This document shows, one piece after another, positions 1 through 8,947 of a DNA stretch of 15,985 bases; positions within the stretch are counted from its first letter, which is position 1, and the number at the start of each line of letters is the position of its first letter. This stretch comes from JADHUC01 sp964617665. Its GTDB lineage: Bacteria > Planctomycetota > Planctomycetia > Pirellulales > Pirellulaceae. Under the pieces are notes generated by a model, which searched no databases, was not told where the DNA came from, and saw only the letters and a list, made by a program, of their open reading frames with translations. The position numbers and the translations under genes were made by a program. Location: assembly GCA_964617665.1 (NCBI GenBank), contig CAZUAH010000307.1, positions 1 through 15,985 on the forward strand, written 5' to 3'.

Positions 1-1458
1 CCAATCGACAAGGACACGATCGTCGTGGCGGCGTTTACGGGTAACTCGATCTACCCGGGACACGGCGGCGACATCTCCAGGACGGATATTGTCGAGAATA
101 TCAAGAAGCTGAATCCAGATCTGCTGTTCTTCTCAGGCGATCAGGTGTACGACCACAATCGTCACTACGCGTATTGGCTGAAGTTCGGACGCGATTTCGG
201 AGAGATCATCCGCGACATCCCCACGATCGCCATTCCCGACGATCACGATGTCGGTATGGCAAACATCTGGGGCGCAGCTGGCAAGCAGTCGTTCACCGGG
301 GCCGGTCACGACGGCGGTTACTTCAAGCCGGTGGAATACGTAAACGAAGTGCAGCGAGCCCAAACGAGCCATTTGCCCGATCCGTACGACCCGAGACCGA
401 TCGAAAGGGACATCACGGTATACTACACCGATATGACGGTCGGAGGCGTCAGTTTCGCGATCATCGAAGACCGTAAGTTCAAATCCGGCCCACAGGGCCT
501 TGTGCCGCAAAGAGGCCCCAGACCCGATCATGTTCTCGATCCTACCTACGACCCGAAGACCGTGGATGTACCGGGGGCGAAGTTGCTGGGCGAACGGCAA
601 CTGAAGTTCCTGCGTGAATGGGGGACCGACTGGGATGATTGCGAAATGAAAGCCGTTCTGTCGCAGACCATCTTTTGCGGCGGCGCTCACATTCACGGCA
701 AAGTGGGCGGCCGTCTTCACGCCGATCTGGATTCCAACGGATGGCCGCAAACCGGGCGGAACAAAGCGCTGGCCGAAATCCGCCGGGCTTTCGCGATACA
801 CATCGCCGGCGACCAGCACTTGGCAACCATTTTCCATCATGGCATCGACGACTGGGACGATGCATGCTATTCATTCTGCGTACCGTCGATCGCCAACTTG
901 TACCTGCGCTGGTGGGACCCGCTGGAGCCCGGCAAGAATCGTCAACCGGGAATGCCGGACTATACCGGCCGCCATCTCGATGGAATGGGTAACAGGGTTA
1001 CGTGCTGGGCCGCCGCTAATCCGTCCACAGAGCCAAATGGCGGCGACAAACTGACTACACGGGCCGCCGGATTTGGTATCGCCAAGTTCGACAAGAAGCG
1101 ACGCGAAATCACTGTGGAATGCTGGCCTCGCAACGTCGATATCATGGATCCGAACACCAAGCAGTATCCGGGTTGGCCCCGGACGATCAAACAAGAAGAT
1201 AACTATGGGCGCAAAGCCGTGGCGTGGCTACCAACCGTCAAGGTCAGCGGTGCTACGAATCCCGTCGTGCAGGTCGTTGACGAAGCCAATGACGAAATCG
1301 TCCACACATTGCGCATCAAGGGCGACACATACCGGCCGAAAGTGTTCAGCAAGGGCACCTACACGATCCATATCGAAAACGGCGATCAGCGGAAATCGTT
1401 CAATGGCATCAGAGCGATCAACGCAGACGAGGAGAGAATACTGCGAGTAGAGTTGTAG
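1..1458 (+). CDS. PhoD-like metallophosphoesterase, 5' end cut by window
   Basis: The reading frame is open to the first base of the window, so the N-terminus, presumably with an export signal, is missing; a GTG at 25 is only an internal codon. About 485 residues are visible. Metal-ligand blocks of the calcineurin-like/PhoD fold appear in order: SGDQVYDH (nt 133-156), PDDHD (nt 235-249) and AGDQH (nt 805-819). A conserved-looking aromatic stretch, YLRWWDP, follows near nt 901-921. The C-terminal 130 or so residues look like a beta-rich accessory domain. Family members are secreted phosphodiesterases or phosphomonoesterases that use Fe/Ca or other divalent metals; the substrate cannot be read from this sequence. 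The next gene starts 76 bp downstream on the same strand and may be co-transcribed. Confident about the superfamily, not about the substrate. Confidence 0.85.
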   Translation, partial: PIDKDTIVVAAFTGNSIYPGHGGDISRTDIVENIKKLNPDLLFFSGDQVYDHNRHYAYWLKFGRDFGEIIRDIPTIAIPDDHDVGMANIWGAAGKQSFTGAGHDGGYFKPVEYVNEVQRAQTSHLPDPYDPRPIERDITVYYTDMTVGGVSFAIIEDRKFKSGPQGLVPQRGPRPDHVLDPTYDPKTVDVPGAKLLGERQLKFLREWGTDWDDCEMKAVLSQTIFCGGAHIHGKVGGRLHADLDSNGWPQTGRNKALAEIRRAFAIHIAGDQHLATIFHHGIDDWDDACYSFCVPSIANLYLRWWDPLEPGKNRQPGMPDYTGRHLDGMGNRVTCWAAANPSTEPNGGDKLTTRAAGFGIAKFDKKRREITVECWPRNVDIMDPNTKQYPGWPRTIKQEDNYGRKAVAWLPTVKVSGATNPVVQVVDEANDEIVHTLRIKGDTYRPKVFSKGTYTIHIENGDQRKSFNGIRAINADEERILRVEL

Positions 1459-1520
1459 GTTGCGTCGAGCGTGCCACAATATGCTGGAAGTGATACGTAC
1501 CGGTTGGGGTCTGCCATGTG

Positions 1521-1527
1521 AGGAGGG
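1521..1527 (+). promoter_or_regulatory. Shine-Dalgarno sequence of the PQQ-propeller gene
   Basis: AGGAGGG lies 7 nt before the GTG at 1535. It decides the start, since it places translation exactly at the signal peptide and discards 25 upstream in-frame codons. It is the only strong Shine-Dalgarno match I see before any gene in the window. Confidence 0.7.
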
Positions 1528-1534
1528 TAGCGAC

Positions 1535-4500
1535 GTGAAGACACTGTGTGCACTACTGAGCGTTCTCGTGTGCTGTTGCGCGGCGATTGCCGATGATGCT
1601 GTCGTTGATCTATCCAAGCAACTTGACAAGACGCCGGCTTTGGTCGTTGTGGTCTGCGGGGAGGACGAGGGAGACGTGTCGACAATTACCAGGATTGTCG
1701 ACCAAACCCCGTGGACGGTCTTCTGCCGGACCGCTGCCTCGCCCGGAGCGGGCAAAATCCGTAGTTGGGCCAGCGAGAAAGGGCTGCTGGGAAAACGCGT
1801 TTTCGTAGCAGATGACGATAGCGGCTCGCTGTGGCTGGCCGGAGACATGGCCGATGCCGTTTGGGTGGCACCGGGCGTAGACGATCCGCCGTCTGAAGAG
1901 GAGACATTACGCGTACTGCGACCGGGCGGTGTTTGCGTTGCTTCGGAAAAGACTGTCGTCAAGCCTGCTGCCGCGGACGTGGACGAGTGGCGTCATCCCT
2001 ACCACGATCCGAATAACAATGTAGTATCGCGAGACGGCGCGGCACGATTGCCAGGGGAATTGCGTTTCCAGACGCACCCGGTATTCGCGGCGATGCCCGA
2101 TCAAGCGCTCTTTGCCGGCGGACGGATGTTCTTCTTTTCCGGACACATCGCATTCCACGAGCGTGAAGAGCCGCTACTGAACACGTTGACCGTACTGAAT
2201 GCATACAACGGTCTACAGCTCTGGAGCCGCCCGCTCGATCCGTACCACGTAGTCCACAACATCTCGAAGGTGGCTACTGACACCGAGTTGGTCTTTTCCG
2301 AGGGAAAGACGCTATGGATGTTGGACGCGGCGACCGGGGAAGAACGCGGCAAGTTCAGCGTTCCTGCCGACGCAGCCGAGGGCGGCGACACGGACTGGAA
2401 GTGGATCGCTCAGGACGGGGACAAGCTCTGGGCGGCATTCGGCCCGCCGGACGCCCGCGTGGCGCCGCACAAGCAGAAAAGGAAAATGGGCCACTGGCCT
2501 TGGAACGTGGCGAACGAGCACTATCGCAGCATCGTCGACAACTTCGGTACGGCAAGGAGACTCGCAGCCCATCAGTATCCGGAGATGAAGCTGCTTTGGA
2601 GTATCAGTGAGCCGGAGGCGTTCGATGCTCGCGCGTTGTGCATGGAGGAGGGGCGCATCTTTCAGTTCGCCCCCGAGAAATACATGGCCGCACGCGACGC
2701 GGCCACTGGGAAGGAGTTGTGGCGCCGCACACTAGAGACCTCCAAAGCGGCTTTCGACGCCATCGGCAGCGCGATCAAGCGTCAGGGCTGGGGCATAGGA
2801 TGGGCTACCTATTGTAGCGCGCGGGCAGGCAACGGAGTGGTGTGCATCGCGGGACCATCATTCAAGAAGACGGTCTGCGTCAGCCTCGAGAACGGAGCCT
2901 TCCTTTGGGCATCGGACCTCCCCTCGCCGCATCCGTTCTTCTTCAACGACGTCATGTACGTCATGCCGCGCGTAGCCAACCCCGCGGCCGTCTGCCAGAA
3001 AGTCGACCCGCTGACCGGCAAAGTGCTCGACCAATTCAGCCTTGGCGTGATTGGCTCCTGCACCCGCCTGACAGTAACCCCGAACCAGTTCTTCTACCGT
3101 CCTGGTGGTGGCGAGGGCCGGACCGTCTACGTTGATATCGACTCGCGAAAGCTAGGCGACTATGAGGGCGTCGTCCGCCCCGGCTGTTTTGATGGCGTGG
3201 TGCCGGCAAACGGTCGGTTGTACTGGACGCCTTTGGCCTGCGATTGCTGGCAGGTACACGGAACTTTCTGTATGGCTCCTCGACAGCCGCTCAAAGCCGC
3301 GATCGAACCGGTTGAATCGCCCGCGTGGGAAGCGCCCGCCACAAAGACGCCCGCTGCCCCGGACGACTGGCCCATGTTTCGAGCTAACTCTGCCGGGACA
3401 GCCACGGTCTCTGCTGCGATCCCGCAGAAGGTGAATGAACTGTGGCGCCGGCGTCTAGCGGGCGGCGAATTGACCGCACCGGTTTGCGTCGGGGGCCGCG
3501 TCTTCGTTGGCGGATCAGACGGCACGGTACGAGCCCTGAGTACTTCCGACGGCGAGACCATCTGGCAGACGTCATCCTGTGCGGGTGTGCTGCACTCGCC
3601 TGCTTACTGGAATGGGCGAATTCTCTTTGGTTCCTGCGACGGAAACTTGTACTGTGTGGACGCATCGGATGGACGCGAGTTGGGGCGCACAGAACTCGCA
3701 CCCGAAAAGCGATTCGTCAACATCATGGGTGAGCTTATGTCCGCGTGGCCGCTGGGCGGCGGAGTGGTCTTGAGCGAAGACGGGATCGCCTACTCCGCAG
3801 CCGGAAGTACTGCCGCAGATGGCACCGTAGCCGCCGCTGTGGACGTGGCCACCGGGAAGGTCCGCTGGCGGCAAGCATACACGCTTGATCGGCCAGAGCC
3901 GAAACTGAGCTTCGGTGTCCAGGCGAATATTCTGCTGAAGGACAAGACACTACATATCAACGGCGGCGCCCCGGTGGGAGTCGTGGCACTTGATGCACAG
4001 ACCGGTGGCAACCCTCAGGTTGTCGCCCGGCTCGAAGCGGGAATGGAGATGTTCCTCGAGCCCGACAACAAGCCGGTGTGTATCGGCCCGGAGCTTTATT
4101 GCCACGAGCGAGCCAGGACGACCATCTTCAAGCGCCACCAAGGCCGGGTGTATTTCCAGGCTTCCGGCCGACACATTGCCCTGGTCGACGGTCGCCTCTT
4201 TTGCTCGCGCGATCCGAAGACGCTCGATCGCATCGTCGACTTGATGAACAAGGACCCGAAGACTGGCGGGAGGATCACGGTGCCACGGGACGTGATGCAG
4301 GTCCCCCTGGACGATTCGATTTTATGGGCCGGCAACACATCAGATGTGCGCGGCCTGACAGTCGGCGCCGACGGGCTTGTGGTCCTGCACGAAAACAGCG
4401 TAGAAGGCGTCGCCGCAGATGGCCGCTCGTTGTGGACCGTTCCAGTGCCCGCGGCCCCGGTACGCTGGGGCGTGGCGCTGACCGCGAATAAATGTGCAGT

Positions 4501-4555
4501 AACGCTTGAGGACGGAAACGTGGTCTGTTTGGCCAACGCTTCACAGGATGACTAA
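1535..4555 (+). CDS. secreted PQQ-type beta-propeller protein with degenerate methyltransferase-like N-domain
   Basis: I chose the GTG at 1535 because AGGAGGG lies at 1521-1527, 7 nt upstream, and because translation from there begins with a clean signal peptide (KTLCALLSVLVCCCAAIA, probable cleavage after AIA near residue 19). The frame extends back to a TTG at 1460 with no support. The protein is 1006 aa. Residues 35-145 resemble a class I methyltransferase core: a hydrophobic strand, then LRVLRPGGV near residues 124-132; the glycine-rich SAM loop is not intact. A linker, DEWRHPYHDPNNN (about 148-160), leads into PQQ-like blades with A/D-x-x-G-x-x-x-W signatures near residues 222, 263, 388, 450, 492, 670, 710, 770 and 820. 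A second propeller seems to begin at DWPMFRANSAGT (about 610). It is likely periplasmic or surface-located. No quinone cofactor or enzyme activity can be assigned; it could be a scaffold, as BamB is. Confidence 0.85.
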   Translation: MKTLCALLSVLVCCCAAIADDAVVDLSKQLDKTPALVVVVCGEDEGDVSTITRIVDQTPWTVFCRTAASPGAGKIRSWASEKGLLGKRVFVADDDSGSLWLAGDMADAVWVAPGVDDPPSEEETLRVLRPGGVCVASEKTVVKPAAADVDEWRHPYHDPNNNVVSRDGAARLPGELRFQTHPVFAAMPDQALFAGGRMFFFSGHIAFHEREEPLLNTLTVLNAYNGLQLWSRPLDPYHVVHNISKVATDTELVFSEGKTLWMLDAATGEERGKFSVPADAAEGGDTDWKWIAQDGDKLWAAFGPPDARVAPHKQKRKMGHWPWNVANEHYRSIVDNFGTARRLAAHQYPEMKLLWSISEPEAFDARALCMEEGRIFQFAPEKYMAARDAATGKELWRRTLETSKAAFDAIGSAIKRQGWGIGWATYCSARAGNGVVCIAGPSFKKTVCVSLENGAFLWASDLPSPHPFFFNDVMYVMPRVANPAAVCQKVDPLTGKVLDQFSLGVIGSCTRLTVTPNQFFYRPGGGEGRTVYVDIDSRKLGDYEGVVRPGCFDGVVPANGRLYWTPLACDCWQVHGTFCMAPRQPLKAAIEPVESPAWEAPATKTPAAPDDWPMFRANSAGTATVSAAIPQKVNELWRRRLAGGELTAPVCVGGRVFVGGSDGTVRALSTSDGETIWQTSSCAGVLHSPAYWNGRILFGSCDGNLYCVDASDGRELGRTELAPEKRFVNIMGELMSAWPLGGGVVLSEDGIAYSAAGSTAADGTVAAAVDVATGKVRWRQAYTLDRPEPKLSFGVQANILLKDKTLHINGGAPVGVVALDAQTGGNPQVVARLEAGMEMFLEPDNKPVCIGPELYCHERARTTIFKRHQGRVYFQASGRHIALVDGRLFCSRDPKTLDRIVDLMNKDPKTGGRITVPRDVMQVPLDDSILWAGNTSDVRGLTVGADGLVVLHENSVEGVAADGRSLWTVPVPAAPVRWGVALTANKCAVTLEDGNVVCLANASQDD

Positions 4556-4585
4556 AGACACCGAGGCACGGGCTAACAAGCCGAA

Positions 4586-6643
4586 CTACAGCGGACGACC
4601 GAGTGGCGGTTGTTGATCTTCGACGGGGCCATCGTCGATCCGCGGTACTGGCGTTGGCTGAACGAGCGGCTCTTCATCCGGCAGCGCAACTGCGGTGTCT
4701 TGCGCGTACGCGCCTTGGCTGACGATTGGCGAGCGTGCCATCCGGTAGTCGGTCAGACACGTGGGCGCAGTCCGAAAGCGGTCGCGTCGGGCGGCGTCGT
4801 AGTAGGCTTTGCCGGGCCAAGGCCCTTCGGCCAGATAGACCTCGCAGTAATCCAACAGCGATCCCTTTTGATAGTGGACCGCCCTGACCGCGAGTGTGTA
4901 TTCCATCAGCGAACGGTAATAGCGGCTTTCGGCATCGGCCAGCCGGCGTTGGGCATCCAGCAGCAGATCCAACAATCGCGTCTTCTCGCTCTGGTCCGCG
5001 TCTTCGTACACGGCTTCCAGGGCCGCCAGTTGCTGCTTGGCCGCCAAGCGGCGATTGTAGTTCGTCTGCGATACGATGTGGGTCCGCTCCAACTCGGCAA
5101 ACGCGGAAGTCAGGCCGTGAGCGATCTCCCGTTGTTGTTCGTCCAGGATAGCGCGGTCGCGGGCCAATCGCAATTCCGCGTTTCTGACGCCCACATGGGC
5201 TCGCCGGAAACCGATTGGCGCGGTCAACTCCACCCCCAATTGCCATTCCTGGAAGTCGCCATCGGTCAGCGTACCGTACGCGTTGTCGAACGGGTCCGGT
5301 GATACAGCGTTTGGATCTAGTAGATTGTGCCCCAAACCTCGCCAGCGGTACCGCCCAATCGCGTCCACACGAGGCTTCAAGAAGTTGCGGGCTGCGATCA
5401 ATTCCAGTTCGCGTCGTTTTATTTGCCATTTCTGCCGGCGCAATTCGGCACGCCGCATCAACGATTCCACCAGGACTTCGTTCCAGTCGAACACCACCTT
5501 GGCCATCATGGGCTCGTCGACGGGTCGCAGCAATTGTCCGTCGGTGACCGATATCCCCATCATCAGTCGTAGGCGTCGCTCCGTCGCGTGTACGCCGCCA
5601 GTGCCGCGGAACGTGTCATAACGCGAACGTTCCAGGATGCGGCCGCTAAGTGCGTTTTCGACGTCCTCCTGCATTCGGTAGTACTGCTCGCGAGCCTGCG
5701 CCTCTTTCTCCGCCTCGCCGCCCCGACGACCATTCACGTACAACGTATGGATGCGTCGCCATGTCTCCAGAGCCCGATCACGAGCAGAAATCTTGGCGTC
5801 CAAATCGCGATAGGCAAAGTGCAGTTCCCAATACGCACTTTCGACATCGGCAACCAGGTCTCGCACACCCATTTCAAACTCAGCCAGACTGATGTCCGAG
5901 CCGGTGCGAGCCAGTAGCACGCCGTTCAGCCGCCCGGGGCTCCCATTCGGGCCCGCGATGCGGTTGAACATGACTCCGGCGCCCTGCCAGAGAGGCTGAC
6001 GAAACTCGGCTTCCAGATTCACGTCCCAAGGACGGTTGGGCTTGTCGTTGCCAGGTGAATTGTTGAAGTCGTATTCGACATTGTGCCGGAGGGTAAAATC
6101 GGCGCCGGTGGCCGTCTTTTTCGATAGCTCCGCTCGGTACAGATGAAGATCCTGCTGAAGCAGCCGTGTGCCGCCGCCAAAGAACTGATTGTTCAACGCG
6201 CGATCGTTCTTCTCGAAATACGTAGCGGCTGCAAACGTCGCGTCAAATTCACTCAGTGCGGCCTCGGCACCGAATATCGGATCGGTCTCCTGAATCGCTG
6301 GATCTTGGATAGTGCGGGCGTTGTCCGGCGACAGCAACACCAAGCCTTGCAGGCCGCGTATCACGTGGGCGTTGGTCAACGCAATTTCGATCGCTTCCTG
6401 AAGAGTGATATCTCGGAATTCAGGTGGGGCTGAGTCACGAAGCGTGATAGGTGATGGTGTAGCTGCTACGTCGTCCGTGGTGATGCTCTGGACGTCCGGG
6501 TATTCGATCTCTTTGGCGAACTCCTGGAAATGAGCCAAATGCGGAGGCGTGAAAGTCACTTCCGATTCGCGAACCGCGCAGCCGTAGCTGAAGGCGCAGA
6601 TAGCCAGTGGTAGGACAACATACCAAGCGGCAATCCGTTGCAT
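4586..6643 (-). CDS. TolC-family outer-membrane efflux protein, probable lipoprotein
   Basis: I chose the ATG at 6643 because it starts a lipoprotein-type signal (MQRIAAWYVVLPLAICAFSYGC, given here as two parts: MQRIAAWYVV then LPLAICAFSYGC) with the acceptor Cys at residue 22; the lipobox is imperfect (SYGC). The frame stays open to an ATG at 6772, so a start 43 codons earlier is possible. The 685-aa product is longer than E. coli TolC (about 490 residues). The TolC opening block DITLQEAIEIALTNAHV is at residues 78-94. Long amphipathic helices follow, including VRDLVADVESAYWELHFAY and a second heptad-rich stretch before YLAEGPWPGKAYYDAARR near the C-terminus. The tail is Pro/Asp/Glu-rich. 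Family members form trimeric outer-membrane exit ducts for RND, ABC or MFS pumps. No inner-membrane pump or periplasmic adaptor gene is next to it, so its partner and cargo are unknown. It lies 205 bp downstream of the helicase gene. Confidence 0.88.
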   Translation of the reverse strand: MQRIAAWYVVLPLAICAFSYGCAVRESEVTFTPPHLAHFQEFAKEIEYPDVQSITTDDVAATPSPITLRDSAPPEFRDITLQEAIEIALTNAHVIRGLQGLVLLSPDNARTIQDPAIQETDPIFGAEAALSEFDATFAAATYFEKNDRALNNQFFGGGTRLLQQDLHLYRAELSKKTATGADFTLRHNVEYDFNNSPGNDKPNRPWDVNLEAEFRQPLWQGAGVMFNRIAGPNGSPGRLNGVLLARTGSDISLAEFEMGVRDLVADVESAYWELHFAYRDLDAKISARDRALETWRRIHTLYVNGRRGGEAEKEAQAREQYYRMQEDVENALSGRILERSRYDTFRGTGGVHATERRLRLMMGISVTDGQLLRPVDEPMMAKVVFDWNEVLVESLMRRAELRRQKWQIKRRELELIAARNFLKPRVDAIGRYRWRGLGHNLLDPNAVSPDPFDNAYGTLTDGDFQEWQLGVELTAPIGFRRAHVGVRNAELRLARDRAILDEQQREIAHGLTSAFAELERTHIVSQTNYNRRLAAKQQLAALEAVYEDADQSEKTRLLDLLLDAQRRLADAESRYYRSLMEYTLAVRAVHYQKGSLLDYCEVYLAEGPWPGKAYYDAARRDRFRTAPTCLTDYRMARSPIVSQGAYAQDTAVALPDEEPLVQPTPVPRIDDGPVEDQQPPLGRPL

Positions 6644-6848
6644 GGCGGAAAGGTCCGAAAGTAGTTGGCTGGCAAGGGCTCTGGCCGGGTCGCCAACGGC
6701 GGAGGCGGCCGAACCTGCCAACAGGCGTTGTTGCGCACCCCGATAATGGAAGTGCAGTCTCATCAACAACATCGGCCGGAACGAGCGCTACAATCAGGGA
6801 TTCCCGCACAAATGAAAAAATCGGGCCAATGCCATCAGACTACCTAAA
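6644..6848. other. intergenic stretch between helicase and TolC genes
   Basis: These 205 bp carry a 43-codon in-frame extension of the TolC gene (to an ATG at 6772), whose residues are Ala/Leu/Arg-rich and look uncoding. I see no convincing -35/-10 pair and no terminator on the minus strand; the only symmetric element is a short GGGATTCCC near 6798-6806. Confidence 0.4.
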
Positions 6849-8855
6849 CTAGCCTCTTTTCACACGTCGCCCGGCTGCATGTCGGCGTTTCTTCCCTCCG
6901 TCGCCGGCCGCCTGCTGCATTCGAGCAATATCGCGAGGATTGTCCGCGCGGCCCGTCAGTTCATAGAGGAATCGGCTGGGTATCGTCTCTCGCGGCTTAC
7001 CCCATTTCATTCGCGTTAAGGGAAACGAGAGGGTTAGGCGGTCTTCGGCACGGGTGACGCCGACATAGCACAGCCTTCGTTCCTCCTCGACGGCCCCGTC
7101 ACCCATCGCCAAACTGCGGCGATGAGGCAGAATCCCTTCCTCCAAGCCGACCAGGTAGACTTGCGAGAATTCTAAGCCCTTGGCACTGTGCATCGTCATC
7201 AGAGCAATGGCATTTCGTGCTAGCTGTTTTTCCTTCTCGTTGTCAAAGTCGCGGTCGCCTAGCATCACTTCATCCAGAAAACCAAGCAGTGAGGGCTTCT
7301 TGGCCTTAGCCTCATAAGAAGCCAAAGCGTTCACCACTTCTTCCACCGCATCTAGCCGGGCCCGCCGTTCGTCCGTGTCGGGGTAAAGCCGCGCTAGTTC
7401 GCCTTCATAGTTGATCGCGGAGATGAGATCTTGAGCGAGTTGCGGCAGGGAGCCACGCAGGCGTTTGCGAAACTGCTGGATCAATTCCACGAAACGGGTC
7501 ACCGGCTCTCGCGGAACTGATGGGAGGCTGCCCACCGAGCGCATGATGTGCCATACAGACTCCCCTTGAGACACAGCGGCGGCCATTAGATCTTGGACCG
7601 TTTTGGGGCCGATGCCACGCGGCGGGTTGTTGATGATCCTCAGCAGCGACACCTCGTCCTCGGGTGATGCCAGCACTTTGAAGTACGCCAGTAGGTCCCG
7701 CACCTCTTTACGGTCGAAAAACGACATTCCACCGACCAGCACGTACGGGAGTTTGGCACGTCGCAACTCCGTCTCGAACGCTCGCGTCTGCTCGTTGGTG
7801 CGAAACAGGATGGCGAATTCTCGTGGTTCTCTCTCCTTGCGTTCGACTAGACGGCGGATTTCCGCGACCACTTCCTTGGCTTCTATGGTTTCGTCCGGGT
7901 ATTGCTGCACGCGGGGGCCCTCGCCTCCGCGACGAGCCGCCCGAAGTGCTTTGTCGTGGCGTACCTTGTTGAACCTGATCAGTCGATTCGCATATTCCAG
8001 AATCTCTTCAGTCGATCGGTAGTTATCCTCGAGCCGCACGACCGTTGCGTCTGGCCAGTCGCGAGCGAAGCTCAGAATATGCTCGACCTCGGCTCCTCGC
8101 CAGCCGTAAATCGACTGGTCGTCATCGCCCACCACGCACAAGTTTCGGTGGTCCATGGCCAACGCTTTGACAATTCGGTATTGGCTACCGTTGGTGTCCT
8201 GGTATTCGTCAATTAGCAGATGATCGAACAAGGCTGCCTCTTCACAAAGCACATCAGCCTGCTCCCGAAACAGTTGCTCGGTGCACAGCAGCAAATCGTC
8301 AAAGTCGACAGCGCCCGCATTCTTAAGGGCCTGCTGATAGCGCCGATACGCCATCGACGCCAAATGCTCCTTGTCGGTTCGGGCCACGCGCGTGGCCTTT
8401 TCTGGCGTAATACACTGGGACTTCCAGCCGCTAATCAGACTGATCAATTCGCCCGGACGGAGCGATTCGCCGGGTACCCGGATCTCGCGTAACACGCCGC
8501 GGGCTAGACTCTCCTGATCGCCTCGGTCGTAGATCGCGAACCGCTCCGGATAGCCCAGTAGACGGATATGACGCCGGAGGACTCGGACACAGTGCGAGTG
8601 GAATGTCGAGATGACCGGCTGCTCTTTCAGGCGTTTCCCGAGAAGACCACCAATCCGCTCTTGCATCTCGGCGGCGGCTTTGTTGGTGAAAGTCACAGCC
8701 AGAATTCGGCTGGGCCGAATACCACGGCGGATCAATTTGGCGATGCGGTAAATCACGACGCGCGTCTTGCCCGTGCCGGCCCCGGCCAGCACCAGCAAGG
8801 GCCCGGATAGCGTGTTTACCGCCTTTTTTTGTGGTGGATTCAGATCTCCTGCCAT
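6849..8855 (-). CDS. UvrD/Rep/PcrA superfamily 1A ATP-dependent DNA helicase
   Basis: This is a 3'-5' DNA helicase of the repair and replication-restart type. From the ATG at 8855 the product is 668 aa, close to E. coli Rep (673). All SF1A motifs are visible: Q-motif LNPPQKKAV (residues 5-13), Walker A AGAGTGKT (24-31), DEYQD (216-220), GDDDQSIYGWRGA (243-255), NYRS (278-281), TMHSAKGLEF (554-563) and EEERRLCYVGVTRAEDR (about 590-606). The protein ends in a short Lys/Arg/Gly-rich tail and lacks the longer C-terminal region carrying the Tudor-like domain of PcrA/UvrD, so Rep-like is the better description. A GTG at 8888 in the same frame would add 11 residues; neither start has a Shine-Dalgarno sequence, and the ATG gives the family-typical N-terminus. 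It is divergent from the TPR gene. Confidence 0.95.
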   Translation of the reverse strand: MAGDLNPPQKKAVNTLSGPLLVLAGAGTGKTRVVIYRIAKLIRRGIRPSRILAVTFTNKAAAEMQERIGGLLGKRLKEQPVISTFHSHCVRVLRRHIRLLGYPERFAIYDRGDQESLARGVLREIRVPGESLRPGELISLISGWKSQCITPEKATRVARTDKEHLASMAYRRYQQALKNAGAVDFDDLLLCTEQLFREQADVLCEEAALFDHLLIDEYQDTNGSQYRIVKALAMDHRNLCVVGDDDQSIYGWRGAEVEHILSFARDWPDATVVRLEDNYRSTEEILEYANRLIRFNKVRHDKALRAARRGGEGPRVQQYPDETIEAKEVVAEIRRLVERKEREPREFAILFRTNEQTRAFETELRRAKLPYVLVGGMSFFDRKEVRDLLAYFKVLASPEDEVSLLRIINNPPRGIGPKTVQDLMAAAVSQGESVWHIMRSVGSLPSVPREPVTRFVELIQQFRKRLRGSLPQLAQDLISAINYEGELARLYPDTDERRARLDAVEEVVNALASYEAKAKKPSLLGFLDEVMLGDRDFDNEKEKQLARNAIALMTMHSAKGLEFSQVYLVGLEEGILPHRRSLAMGDGAVEEERRLCYVGVTRAEDRLTLSFPLTRMKWGKPRETIPSRFLYELTGRADNPRDIARMQQAAGDGGKKRRHAAGRRVKRG

Positions 8856-8910
8856 AGGTCCCGATCGTAGCTTTCGCCTTACAGCCACGGAAGGGGCCGT
8901 TGTCCCGCTA

Positions 8911-8940
8911 TTGACGGTCTGGAGCAGACAGTTCTATACT
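8911..8940 (+). promoter_or_regulatory. sigma70-like promoter for the TPR gene
   Basis: TTGACG (8911-8916) and TATACT (8935-8940) are separated by 18 bp, each box matching the consensus at 5 of 6 positions. Transcription would begin near 8947, about 69 nt before the ATG at 9016. The spacer holds a perfect small palindrome, GTCTG-GAG-CAGAC (8917-8929), which could be an operator. The promoter lies between divergent genes. I see no equally good promoter for the helicase on the opposite strand. Confidence 0.6.
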
Positions 8941-8947
8941 TGCGCGG

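Noticed and set aside
133..840. Long antisense open frame (235 codons) inside the PhoD-like gene
   Set aside because: It lies opposite a gene with intact metal-binding motifs, and its translation shows no domain or sensible composition. Such frames are common opposite GC-rich genes.
1461..1490. Possible promoter TTGCGT/TATGCT before the propeller gene
   Set aside because: The spacer is only 14 bp and both boxes are weak; read-through from the phosphatase gene is simpler.
1228..1962. Antisense open frame of 244 codons across the end of the phosphatase and start of the propeller gene
   Set aside because: Its translation is Ser/Thr/Arg-rich with no motif, and it opposes a signal peptide and Shine-Dalgarno sequence that clearly belong to the plus strand.
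4571..4582. Small inverted repeat GGCT-AACA-AGCC between the convergent propeller and TolC genes as a shared terminator
   Set aside because: The stem is only 4 bp and no T-run follows on either strand.
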